Shown here in pieces: positions 43,095 through 54,006 of a DNA stretch of 64,000 nt. The position numbers were made by a program, and so were the translations under genes. The DNA lies in the NCBI RefSeq assembly GCF_003130795.1, contig NZ_CP029356.1, forward strand, positions 62,001-126,000, read 5' to 3'. This DNA comes from Azospirillum thermophilum. GTDB taxonomy: Bacteria; Pseudomonadota; Alphaproteobacteria; Azospirillales; Azospirillaceae. Under the pieces are notes generated by a model that saw only the letters and a program-made list of their open reading frames with translations, was not told the DNA's origin and made no database searches. Numbering within the stretch: position 1 is the stretch's first letter; each line of letters begins with the position of its first letter.

Positions 43095-43411
43095 AAGTCG
43101 CCCGTCAGAACGTCGATGGCGCGGCGGATCTCGGAATGCCGCTCCGTCAGGCTGGCGACGGCCGGTCCGATGTCCCGGACGGGAATGCCGGCGATCAACG
43201 GGGACATGACGACGAGCCGTTCACCGGCGACCTCGACCACCGGGGTCAGCTCCCGCGCGACGGGACTGCCGGGATGCAGACGGGCCAGGGGAATCACGAC
43301 GCGCGAGGTCGCGACCTCCACATGGTCGCCCTGGACGACCAACAGATAGGGCACGGGGTGGTCCGGACTGCCGGCCGCATCCGGATTGATGCAGACATCG
43401 AGGTGGCGCAT
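43091..43411 (-). CDS. ccdB: CcdB-family toxin
   Basis: 106 residues, the normal CcdB length. The beta-rich fold is visible in VPYLLVVQGDHVEVATSRVV, IPLARLHPGSPVARELTPVV and ERLVVMSPLIAGIPVRDIG. F-plasmid CcdB poisons DNA gyrase; the critical C-terminal Trp-Gly-Ile of the F protein is not preserved (end AIDVLTGDF), so the gyrase target is an assumption. The start overlaps the ccdA stop by 1 nt (TGATG) and the stop overlaps the downstream nuclease start by 4 nt. Confidence 0.88.
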   Translation of the reverse strand: MRHLDVCINPDAAGSPDHPVPYLLVVQGDHVEVATSRVVIPLARLHPGSPVARELTPVVEVAGERLVVMSPLIAGIPVRDIGPAVASLTERHSEIRRAIDVLTGDF

Positions 43412-43647
43412 CAGAACAGACGCTTCCCGCTGCTGAAGACCCCGTGCCGCTCCACGAACTCGTCATAGGCCCTGAAGGCCTCGCGATTCTCCTCCACCCA
43501 GCGCTGCTTGCGCGCCTCCCTGACCGACCGCTCGACCGCGGCTTCGAAGACCTGCGACAGGTTGATGCCGAGCTCCTTGGCTTCGGCGATCAGCTCCGGC
43601 CGGGCGGACACGTTGGTCGGTTTTCGCTGAACGGCACCCCGCGCCAT
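43411..43647 (-). CDS. ccdA: CcdA-family antitoxin
   Basis: 78 residues. The N-terminal ribbon-helix-helix part (KPTNVSARPELIAEAKELGI, then NLSQVFEAAVERSVREARKQ) binds operator DNA as a dimer, and the C-terminal RWVEENREAFRAYDEFVERH is the conserved toxin-neutralising segment with an F-x-x-Y-x-x-F pattern. ATG at 43647 preceded by GGAGGG. It is first in a coupled three-gene unit and should autoregulate it through repeats at 43673-43766. Confidence 0.9.
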   Translation of the reverse strand: MARGAVQRKPTNVSARPELIAEAKELGINLSQVFEAAVERSVREARKQRWVEENREAFRAYDEFVERHGVFSSGKRLF

Positions 43648-43672
43648 GCACCACCCTCCGGACCCGCGATTC

Positions 43673-43693
43673 ATGCGCACATCATATGCGCAT
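43673..43693. promoter_or_regulatory. inverted repeat upstream of ccdA, probable operator
   Basis: Perfect 7-bp arms ATGCGCA and TGCGCAT around CATCATA, 26-46 bp upstream of the ccdA ATG. Position and symmetry fit autoregulation by the CcdA ribbon-helix-helix dimer. Confidence 0.5.
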
Positions 43694-43701
43694 GGCGGCC
43701 C

Positions 43702-43766
43702 GCCATTCCAGGGGAACCATTCCAGGGGATTTTGGTCCAGGGGATTTTGGTCCAGGGGATTTTGGT
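43702..43766. repeat. tandem 15-bp repeats upstream of ccdAB
   Basis: Three exact copies of CCAGGGGATTTTGGT at 43722, 43737 and 43752, preceded by a diverged CCATTCCAGGGG copy pair (43702-43727). They lie between the ccdA operator and the end of the mutase operon, about 75-120 bp upstream of ccdA. They could be a multi-site operator for the TA complex or an unstable satellite. Confidence 0.75.
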
Positions 43767-43800
43767 GGCGTCCGGATCCGCGGCCTTGCGTCCCGGACAT

Positions 43801-43823
43801 CCGGGGGGACGCGTGCCCCCCGG
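43801..43823 (-). terminator. hairpin downstream of the mutase gene
   Basis: Perfect 8-bp arms CCGGGGGG / CCCCCCGG around a 7-nt loop, starting 12 nt past the mutase stop. It lacks a U-tract; probably the end of the propionate operon. Confidence 0.5.
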
Positions 43824-43834
43824 TTCCGTCCGTC

Positions 43835-45988
43835 CTACGCCGCGACCTTCTGCTTGCGCAGGATCGCCAGGATCTCCGACGCGGCCTTCGGGATGTTGGT
43901 GCCCGGCCCGTAGATGGCGGCGGCACCGGCCTTGTACAGGAAGTCGTAGTCCTGCGGCGGGATGACGCCGCCGCACACCACCAGGATGTCGCCGGCGCCC
44001 TGCTTGCGCAGTTCCTCGATCAGCTGCGGCACCAGGGTCTTGTGGCCGGCGGCCTGCGACGACACGCCGATGACGTGGACGTCGTTCTCCACCGCCTGGC
44101 GGGCGGCCTCCTCCGGGGTCTGGAACAGCGGCCCGATGTCCACGTCGAAGCCGATGTCGGCGAAGCTGGTGGCGATCACCTTGGCGCCGCGGTCATGGCC
44201 GTCCTGGCCCATCTTCACGACCAGGATGCGCGGCCGGCGGCCTTCCTCGGCGGCGAAGGAGGCCACCTCCTCCTGGATGCGCTTGAAGCCCTCGTCCCCC
44301 TCGTAGGCGGCGCCATAGACGCCCGAGACGGAGCGGATGACGGCGACGTGGCGGGTGAAGGCCTTCTCCAGCGCGTCGGAAATCTCGCCGACGGTGGCGC
44401 GGGCGCGGGTCGCCTCGACCGACAGGGCCAGCAGGTTGCCGGTCTTCTCCGATGCCGCCTTGGTCAGGGCCTCCAGCGCGGCGCGGCACCTGGCCTCGTC
44501 GCGGGTGGCGCGGACCTGCTGCAGGCGGGCGATCTGCGCCTCGCGGACGGCGGTGTTGTCGATGTCCAGCACGTCCACCCGCTCCGGGTTCTCCGGACGG
44601 TACTTGTTGACGCCGACGATCACCTCCTCGCCGCGGTCGATGCGGGCCTGGCGGCGGGCGGCGGCCTCCTCGATCAGCAGCTTGGGCATGCCGCTCTCGA
44701 CCGCCTTGGTCATGCCGCCCAGCTCCTCGACCTTCTTGATGAGGTCCAGCGCGGCGCTGGCGAGGCTGTGGGTCAGGTTCTCGACATAGTAGGAGCCGGC
44801 CAGCGGATCGACCACCTTGGTGATGCCGGTCTCCTCCGCGATGATGAGCTGCGTGTTGCGCGCGATGCGGGCGGAGAAGGGGGTCGGCAGGCCCAGCGCC
44901 TCGTCGAAGGCGTTGGTGTGCAGCGACTGGGTGCCGCCCAGCACGGCGGCCATCGCCTCGACCGCGGTGCGCACCACGTTGTTGTAGGGGTCCTGCTCGG
45001 TCAGGCTGACGCCCGAGGTCTGGCAGTGCGTGCGCAGGGCGAGCGAACGGGCGTCCTTCGGCTGGAACTTCTCCTGCATCAGGGTCGACCACAGCAGCCT
45101 TGCGGCGCGCAGCTTGGCGACCTCCATGAAGAAGTTCATGCCGATGGCGAAGAAGAAGGACAGGCGCGGCGCGAACTTGTCGACCGGCAGCCCCTTCGAC
45201 AGGGCGGCGCGGACATATTCCAGGCCGTCGGCGATGGTGAAGGCCAGCTCCTGCACCGCCGTGGCGCCGGCCTCCTGCATGTGGTAGCCGGAGATCGAGA
45301 TCGAGTTGAACTTCGGCATATGGTTCGCCGTGTACTCGATGATGTCCGCGATGATCCGCATCGAAGGCTCGGGCGGATAGATGTAGGTGTTGCGGACCAT
45401 GAACTCCTTGAGGATGTCGTTCTGGATGGTCCCGCTCAGCTTGTCCTGGCTGACGCCCTGCTCCTCGGCCGCGACGATGTAGCCGGCGAGGATCGGCAGC
45501 ACCGCCCCGTTCATCGTCATCGACACCGACATCTTGTCGAGCGGGATGCCGTCGAACAGGATCTTCATGTCCTCGACCGAGTCGATCGCCACGCCGGCCT
45601 TGCCGACGTCGCCGACGACGCGCGGATGATCCGAGTCGTAGCCGCGGTGGGTGGCGAGGTCGAAGGCGACCGACAGGCCCATCTGGCCGGCCTTCAGGTT
45701 CGCCTTGTAGAAGGCGTTGGACGCCTCGGCGGTGGAGAAGCCGGCATACTGGCGCACCGTCCAGGGCTTCACCGCATACATCGTGGCGCGCGGGCCGCGG
45801 GTGAAGGGCGGGAAGCCCGGCAGGGTGTCGAGCTCGATCCCCTCCAGGTCCGCGGCGGTGTAGAGCGCCTTGACGTCGAGGCCTTCCGGGGTCTTCCAGG
45901 TCAGCTTGGACAGGTCACCCTCGGCGCCGAGATCCTTGGCGGCCAGCTTGTCCCAATCGGCAAGGGTCTTCTTCGGGAACTCGGTCAT
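43835..45988 (-). CDS. scpA: methylmalonyl-CoA mutase, large (catalytic) subunit
   Basis: The B12-dependent enzyme converting (R)-methylmalonyl-CoA to succinyl-CoA. 717 residues: an N-terminal TIM barrel ([58 protein letters not shown]) and a C-terminal cobalamin domain with [13 protein letters not shown], where the DxHxxG His replaces the cobalt lower ligand. It is the homodimer-capable long form; no small-subunit gene is adjacent. AGGAGG 5 nt before the ATG at 45988 selects that start over the TTG at 45991. Last gene of the pccB-pccA-bioY-mutase unit, completing propionyl-CoA conversion (an epimerase gene would be elsewhere). Confidence 0.96.
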   Translation of the reverse strand: MTEFPKKTLADWDKLAAKDLGAEGDLSKLTWKTPEGLDVKALYTAADLEGIELDTLPGFPPFTRGPRATMYAVKPWTVRQYAGFSTAEASNAFYKANLKAGQMGLSVAFDLATHRGYDSDHPRVVGDVGKAGVAIDSVEDMKILFDGIPLDKMSVSMTMNGAVLPILAGYIVAAEEQGVSQDKLSGTIQNDILKEFMVRNTYIYPPEPSMRIIADIIEYTANHMPKFNSISISGYHMQEAGATAVQELAFTIADGLEYVRAALSKGLPVDKFAPRLSFFFAIGMNFFMEVAKLRAARLLWSTLMQEKFQPKDARSLALRTHCQTSGVSLTEQDPYNNVVRTAVEAMAAVLGGTQSLHTNAFDEALGLPTPFSARIARNTQLIIAEETGITKVVDPLAGSYYVENLTHSLASAALDLIKKVEELGGMTKAVESGMPKLLIEEAAARRQARIDRGEEVIVGVNKYRPENPERVDVLDIDNTAVREAQIARLQQVRATRDEARCRAALEALTKAASEKTGNLLALSVEATRARATVGEISDALEKAFTRHVAVIRSVSGVYGAAYEGDEGFKRIQEEVASFAAEEGRRPRILVVKMGQDGHDRGAKVIATSFADIGFDVDIGPLFQTPEEAARQAVENDVHVIGVSSQAAGHKTLVPQLIEELRKQGAGDILVVCGGVIPPQDYDFLYKAGAAAIYGPGTNIPKAASEILAILRKQKVAA

Positions 45989-46039
45989 CAACGCCTCCTA
46001 GGAGAGTCAGGCAAGCAGCAATCGATAATAGACTGAAAA

Positions 46040-46642
46040 TCAACGGGATGCACGGCGGCACACCGCCACGGTGGCCGCCCGCAGCAGGACGGCGCCCAGC
46101 GCGGTCTTCAGCAGGGCCGCCGCCACGAACGGGTAGAAGCCGACGGCCAGCGCCTTCTCCAGGCCGAACAGCAGGCCGAGCCATGCGACCCCCGGCACGA
46201 ACAGCACGGCATGGCCGATGCCCAGCGCCGCCAGCGCGGCGGGCATGCTGCGATCCCAGCCGCGTTCGGCCAGCCAGCCGGTCAGGCCGGCGGTCAGGAC
46301 GAAGCCGGCCAGGAAGCCGGCGGTCGGACCGGTCAGCGCGGCGAGGCCGGCGCTGCCGCCGGCCAGCACCGGCAGGCCGAGCCCGGCCGCCAGCAGATAG
46401 AGGGCGACGGTCGCCATGGCGAGCCGGCAGCCGTACGCCATGCCCAGCAGCATGACCACCATGCTCTGCATGGTCATCGGCACCGGCCAGAAGGCCACCT
46501 GCACCTTGGCCGAGGCGGCCAGCAGCAGGGTGCCCAGCAGGGCCGCCGCCGCCGCCGCGGCGATCCCGCCGCGGGGGGCGACGCGCCACAGCAGCGGTGC
46601 CGCCGCTGCTTCGGCCGGGCGGAGGGTCATGAACCGGAACAC
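46040..46642 (-). CDS. bioY: biotin transporter BioY (substrate-binding S component)
   Basis: A six-helix membrane protein that binds biotin for ECF-type or solitary uptake. AKVQVAFWPVPMTMQSMVVM then LLGMAYGCRLA, and LTGPTAGFLAGFVLTAGLTG, are BioY signatures. 200 residues from the GTG at 46642, which has GGAGG 8 nt upstream; the ATG at 46630 has none. Its place between the biotin-dependent carboxylase and the mutase is functionally sensible. A GGGCGG-CCGCCC hairpin (46658-46676) separates it from pccA. Confidence 0.9.
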   Translation of the reverse strand: MFRFMTLRPAEAAAAPLLWRVAPRGGIAAAAAAALLGTLLLAASAKVQVAFWPVPMTMQSMVVMLLGMAYGCRLAMATVALYLLAAGLGLPVLAGGSAGLAALTGPTAGFLAGFVLTAGLTGWLAERGWDRSMPAALAALGIGHAVLFVPGVAWLGLLFGLEKALAVGFYPFVAAALLKTALGAVLLRAATVAVCRRASR

Positions 46643-46676
46643 GGGCGTTTCCTCCCCGGGCGGTTTCCGTCCGCCC

Positions 46677-48677
<2,001 letters not shown>

Positions 48678-48688
48678 GCTGCCGGCCC

Positions 48689-50221
<1,533 letters not shown>

Positions 50222-50322
50222 CAGGCGTTCCCACTTTTATCGTGCGTCGTTAAGCCCGGACGGCCCATTCCGGCGATCGTGTGCGAAGGTGGCGACGCTG
50301 TCCATTCGCCGGAACGTCGCGG

Positions 50323-50350
50323 ATTATTCACAAATTCGCAGGCGGTCCAA
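50323..50350 (-). promoter_or_regulatory. promoter of pccB
   Basis: On the minus strand, TTGGAC (50345-50350), 16 bp and AATAAT (50323-50328). The PccR-type operator begins immediately upstream of the -35, suitable for an activator or for a repressor blocking access. Confidence 0.5.
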
Positions 50351-50357
50351 CAGTCGC

Positions 50358-50395
50358 TTCGCAAAAACGTGCGAACTTGCGAACAGCTTTGCAAA
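50358..50395. promoter_or_regulatory. PccR-type operator between pccB and pccR
   Basis: Two adjacent paired half-sites. The first is TTCGCAAA-AACG-TGCGAACT (50358-50377); the second is CTTGCGAA-CAGC-TTTGCAAA (50376-50395), with the exact 4-bp spacing known for PccR of Rhodobacter sphaeroides (TTTGCAAA-N4-TTTGCAAA). Further TTGCGAA half-sites lie near 50281 and 50417. Confidence 0.75.
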
Positions 50396-50406
50396 CGCGC
50401 TATACG
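50377..50406 (+). promoter_or_regulatory. promoter of pccR overlapping the operator
   Basis: TTGCGA (50377-50382), 18 bp and TATACG (50401-50406). Binding at the second operator would cover the -35, suggesting autorepression. Confidence 0.4.
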
Positions 50407-50485
50407 CGTTGCCAAGGTTGCGAAGAACGCGGTTCCGGCACTTCCCCCGCGCGGGGCATGATACCGGGGACGGAAGGCGGCGGTC

Positions 50486-51931
50486 ATGCAGAAGAAACTG
50501 TTCCTCGGCTACAAACTCCGCCGCCTGCGCGAGCAGCGCGGCATGACGCAGGCCACGCTGGCCAAGACGCTGGACCTGTCGCCCAGCTACCTGAACCAGC
50601 TCGAGAACAACCAGCGCCCGCTGACCCTGCCGGTCCTGCTGAAGATCTCCGGCGTGTTCGAGGTCGACCTCGCGAATTTCGTGGAGGACGAGGACAGCCG
50701 CCTCGTCTCCGACCTGCGCGAGGCGCTGGCCGACCCGCTGTTCACCGGCGCGCCGCTGACCACGGCGGAGCTGCGCGCCGCCGTCGGCTCCAGCCCGGAA
50801 CTCGCCCGCCGCGTGCTGAGCCTGCACCAGGCCTACCAGAAGCTCCACGAGCGGGTGCAGTCGCTGGCCGACAGCCTCTCCAGCCAGGAGCAGGAGGGCG
50901 GGGACTTCGCCGGACCGCAGTTCCCCTATGAAGAGGTGCGGGACTATTTCCACTACTGCAACAACTACATCGGCCCGCTGGACGAGGCGGCGGAGCGGCT
51001 GTGGGAGACCGAGCGGATGCACGCCGGCTCCCTGCTGAACGAGCTGGCCGCCTACCTGAAGCGCCGCCACGACGTCCGCGTGAAGATCGTTGCGGACGAG
51101 GCGGGCGACACCGCCATGCGCAGCTACGACGCCAGCACCGGCACGCTGCGACTGTCCGCCCTGCTCAGCAGTTCCAGCCGCGCCTTCCACATGGCGCACC
51201 AGATCGCCCTGCTCGGCTTCAGCGATGTGATCGAGGATCTGGTGGAGCGGGCCAAATTCTCCAGCGAGGACGCGCGGTCGATCTGCCGGGTCGGGCTGGC
51301 CAACTACTTCGCCGGCGCGCTGGTCATGCCCTACCGCGCCTTCGCCGCCCAGGCCCGCGCCCTGCGCCACGACGTGGAACAGTTGCAGAGCCGCTTCTCC
51401 GCCAGCTTCGAGCAGGTCTGCCACCGGCTCTCCACCCTGCAGCGGCCGGGGGCGCGCGGCGTGCCCTTCTATTTCGTCCGGGTCGACATGGCCGGCAACA
51501 TCACCAAGCGCCATTCCGCCACGCGCTTCCATTTCGCGCGCTTCGGCGGCGCCTGTCCGCTGTGGAACGTGCACGAGGCCTTCGCCCAGCCCGGCAAGAT
51601 CCTGGTGCAGTTCGCCCAGATGCCGGACACCACCACCTACATCTGCATCGCCCGCACCGTCACCAAGCGCGGCGGCGCCTATCTCAAGCCGTCACGGCAG
51701 TTCGCCGTCGGGCTGGGCTGCGAGGCGAGCCATGCGCCGGAGCTGGTCTATGCTGCGGGCATCGACATCACCAACACCGAGGCGGCGGTGCCCATCGGCG
51801 TCAACTGCCGCCTGTGCGAGCGGATGGACTGCCAGCAGCGCGCCTTCCCGCCGATCGGCAGCGAGCTGAGCGTGAACGAGAACCACCGCAGCTTCGTGCC
51901 CTACCTGTTCAGTCAGCCGGCGGGGGCGTAG
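50486..51931 (+). CDS. pccR: short-chain fatty acyl-CoA regulator (ScfR/PccR family)
   Basis: 481 residues. An N-terminal XRE helix-turn-helix (LGYKLRRLREQRGMTQATLA, LDLSPSYLNQLENNQRPLTL); a central ImmA/IrrE-like domain whose HExxH is degenerate (AFHMAHQIALL), hence a sensor and not a protease; and the C-terminal ScfR domain with the Cys cluster NCRLCERMDCQQRAFPP. In Rhodobacter sphaeroides PccR senses propionyl-CoA and controls pccB. The divergent gene order here and the matching DNA motif support the same job. AGGCGG precedes the ATG at 50486. Its 3' end overlaps the tetR-like gene by 19 nt. Confidence 0.92.
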   Translation: MQKKLFLGYKLRRLREQRGMTQATLAKTLDLSPSYLNQLENNQRPLTLPVLLKISGVFEVDLANFVEDEDSRLVSDLREALADPLFTGAPLTTAELRAAVGSSPELARRVLSLHQAYQKLHERVQSLADSLSSQEQEGGDFAGPQFPYEEVRDYFHYCNNYIGPLDEAAERLWETERMHAGSLLNELAAYLKRRHDVRVKIVADEAGDTAMRSYDASTGTLRLSALLSSSSRAFHMAHQIALLGFSDVIEDLVERAKFSSEDARSICRVGLANYFAGALVMPYRAFAAQARALRHDVEQLQSRFSASFEQVCHRLSTLQRPGARGVPFYFVRVDMAGNITKRHSATRFHFARFGGACPLWNVHEAFAQPGKILVQFAQMPDTTTYICIARTVTKRGGAYLKPSRQFAVGLGCEASHAPELVYAAGIDITNTEAAVPIGVNCRLCERMDCQQRAFPPIGSELSVNENHRSFVPYLFSQPAGA

Positions 51932-52539
51932 CCCTTCACGAACAGCTCGACCGCCGCGTTGACATAGTGGCGGATCTCCTCCTGCGTCGGGCGTTCGGTG
52001 ACGCAGAGCAGCAGCTTCATGTGCATGTTCGCCTTGATCAGGGCGAGGAACTGCTCCGCCGCCAGCGCCGGGTCGGTGATGGACAGCTCGTCCCGGCGCT
52101 GGGCCTCCTGCATGATCCCGGTGAACAGCCGGATGGTGTGGGCGGGACCGGCCTCGAAGAAGGCGCGGGACAGCTCGGGGAAGCGGTGCGCCTCGCCCAA
52201 GATCACGCGGTGGCCGGCCAGCGCCTTGGGCGAGGTGACGAAGGTCACGAAGCGCTCGCCGACCAGCCGCAGCCCGTCGGCGATGGGCAGGGACCGCGCC
52301 TCCTCCCAGGTGGAGGCGGTCAGCAGCGTCGCGCATTCGCGCGCCATCATCGCGCGGAACAGCTCGTCCTTGCTGCCGAAATGGGCGTAGAGCGTCGCCT
52401 TGGACACGTTCGCCCGCTTGGCGACCGCGTCCATGCTGACGGCGCCATAGCCGTTTTCCAGGAACAGCGCCCCGGCCGCCTCCAGGATCTGGGCGGGCTT
52501 GGAGCCTGCTTCGGGCGTCGGGGCAACCAACGTGTTCAT
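51913..52539 (-). CDS. TetR/AcrR-family repressor
   Basis: 208 residues. The HTH is AQILEAAGALFLENGYGAVS and MDAVAKRANVSKATLYAHFG, followed by SKDELFRAMMARE, and the all-helical C-terminal domain (TetR_C, AefR-like) includes FPELSRAFFEAGPAHTIRLF. The ATG at 52539 has GAGG 5 nt upstream. It is divergent from the EmrAB-like genes with two matching palindromes between, so it most likely represses them and responds to a drug or aromatic ligand. It overlaps the pccR 3' end, tail to tail. Confidence 0.9.
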   Translation of the reverse strand: MNTLVAPTPEAGSKPAQILEAAGALFLENGYGAVSMDAVAKRANVSKATLYAHFGSKDELFRAMMARECATLLTASTWEEARSLPIADGLRLVGERFVTFVTSPKALAGHRVILGEAHRFPELSRAFFEAGPAHTIRLFTGIMQEAQRRDELSITDPALAAEQFLALIKANMHMKLLLCVTERPTQEEIRHYVNAAVELFVKGYAPAG

Positions 52540-52611
52540 GCGCGCCTCGTCTGGAGCACCATTCCTCGCCCGTACCGCGTTCCGCATAAAACCACAACCC
52601 TTTCAGTGCAA

Positions 52612-52626
52612 ACTAAACCGTTCAGT
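52612..52626. promoter_or_regulatory. TetR operator 1
   Basis: ACTAAA-CCG-TTCAGT, one mismatch from a perfect palindrome and the same half-sites as operator 2. It lies 73 bp upstream of the tetR-like ATG and just upstream of a TTGACA (52633-52638) pointing toward emrA. Confidence 0.6.
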
Positions 52627-52674
52627 TCGGTCTTGACAACAGGTAGGCCCGCGGTCATTTTGACGCAAGACTAA

Positions 52675-52689
52675 ACTGAACGGTTCAGT
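52675..52689. promoter_or_regulatory. TetR operator 2
   Basis: A perfect palindrome ACTGAA-CGG-TTCAGT, centred 63 bp from operator 1 (six helical turns) and 68 bp upstream of the emrA-like ATG. The pair brackets the likely emrA promoter. Confidence 0.7.
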
Positions 52690-52756
52690 CTCATCCGGCG
52701 CCGACAGAAGGCCGGAGGGAACGACCGGATGAACGGGACGGGACGGGGCAACGAAG

Positions 52757-53863
52757 ATGGCATCGAACGTGCGGAAGATCATCCTGTCGGGGGTTGCCGC
52801 GGCCGTACTGCTCGGCGGCGGCTATGCCGGCTGGGACTGGTGGACGGAAGGGCGCTTCATCGAATCGACCGACAACGCCTATGTCCAGGGCGACATCACC
52901 GTCGTCAGCCCGAAGGTCTCGGCCTATGTCCGCGAGGTGCGGGTGGCGGAGAACCAGCAGGTGCGCACCGGCGACGTGCTGGTGGTGCTGGACGACCAGG
53001 ACTTCCGCGCCAAGGTCGCGGAGGCCGAGGCGGCCGTCGCCGCCCAGAAGGCGGCCCTCGGCACGCTGGACAGCAAGCTGGAGTTGCAGAAGGCCCTGAT
53101 CGAGCAGGCGGCGGCCACGCTGGCGAGTGCGGAGGCCGAGCAGCGCCGCGCCCAGCAGGATTTCGAACGGACCCGGTCGCTGGCCAGCGACAGCTGGACC
53201 AGCCGCCAGAAGCTGGAGACCGCCGACGCCGACCTGCGCAAGGCGGTGGCCCAGGTCGCCAAGTCGCGCGCGGCGCTGGCCGCGGAGAAGGACCAGACCG
53301 ACGTTCTGCGGGCCACCCGCGCGGAGACGGAGGCGAGGCTCCAGCAGGTGCAGGCGACGCTGCAGTCGGCCCGCAACGACCTGACCAACACGGTCATCCA
53401 TGCGGCGGTCGACGGCGTCGTCGGCAACCGCGGCGTCCAGGTCGGGCAGTATGCCCGTCCCGGCGTGCAGCTCCTCTCGCTGGTGCCGCTGCCCGACGTC
53501 TATGTCGTCGCCAACTTCAAGGAGACCCAGCTCTCCCGCATGCGGCCCGGCCAGACCGTCACCCTGTCGGTCGATGCCTTCCCCGGCCGCCACCTGGAAG
53601 GCCGGGTCGAGAGCTTCGCCCCCGCCTCCGGCTCGAAGTTCAGCCTGCTGCCGCCGGAGAATGCGACCGGCAACTTCACCAAGATCGTCCAGCGCGTGCC
53701 GGTGCGCATCGCCGTTCCGTCGGACAACCCGCTGACCGGCCTGCTGCGCCCCGGCCTGTCCGTGGTGGCGGAGGTCGACACCCGCGGCGCCGACCGGCAG
53801 CCGCACGTCGCCGGCAGCGTCTTCGGGGCGCTCCCCGCCAAGCAGGCGGTCGCCGAGAAGTAA
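52757..53863 (+). CDS. emrA: HlyD/EmrA-family membrane fusion protein
   Basis: 368 residues. An N-terminal membrane anchor (IILSGVAAAVLLGGGYAGWD), biotinyl-lipoyl half-motifs (STDNAYVQGDITVVSPKVSA, and VIHAAVDGVVGNRGVQVGQY), a long coiled-coil hairpin (about residues 85-205), and the beta-barrel (PDVYVVANFKETQLSRMRPG). It links an MFS pump to an outer-membrane channel to export hydrophobic drugs. The emrB-like gene follows 143 bp later with a hairpin between. Named by family; the precise substrate is unknown. Confidence 0.88.
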   Translation: MASNVRKIILSGVAAAVLLGGGYAGWDWWTEGRFIESTDNAYVQGDITVVSPKVSAYVREVRVAENQQVRTGDVLVVLDDQDFRAKVAEAEAAVAAQKAALGTLDSKLELQKALIEQAAATLASAEAEQRRAQQDFERTRSLASDSWTSRQKLETADADLRKAVAQVAKSRAALAAEKDQTDVLRATRAETEARLQQVQATLQSARNDLTNTVIHAAVDGVVGNRGVQVGQYARPGVQLLSLVPLPDVYVVANFKETQLSRMRPGQTVTLSVDAFPGRHLEGRVESFAPASGSKFSLLPPENATGNFTKIVQRVPVRIAVPSDNPLTGLLRPGLSVVAEVDTRGADRQPHVAGSVFGALPAKQAVAEK

Positions 53864-53894
53864 GGCGCCGGCACGGCGCTGAAGGTCAGAGACA

Positions 53895-53920
53895 CCCTTC
53901 TTCCCGCCCCGGAAGAAGGG
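53895..53920 (+). other. hairpin between the emrA-like and emrB-like genes
   Basis: CCCTTCTT and AAGAAGGG arms (8 bp) around a 10-nt C/G-rich loop in the 143-bp intercistronic space. A processing or attenuation site, or a dispersed intergenic repeat; there is no U-tract. Confidence 0.4.
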
Positions 53921-54006
53921 CGGGGATGGGGGAGGACGCCGCGAGCCAAGGCCCCCCGCCGAACCGGCCCCTCCCCCATCCCACCCCACCATCCCGGAGA
54001 TAGGTC

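Noticed and set aside
43722..43766. Possible CRISPR array
   Set aside because: The three 15-bp units are directly abutting with no spacers, and no cas gene is near.
43686..43913. Short plus-strand frame with a Gly-Asp-Phe-Gly-Pro repeat
   Set aside because: The repeat peptide just translates the 15-bp DNA repeats; no SD or conservation, and it runs into the mutase gene antisense.
43646..46036. Long plus-strand open frame opposite methylmalonyl-CoA mutase
   Set aside because: The mutase on the minus strand is fully conserved; the plus frame is a shadow.
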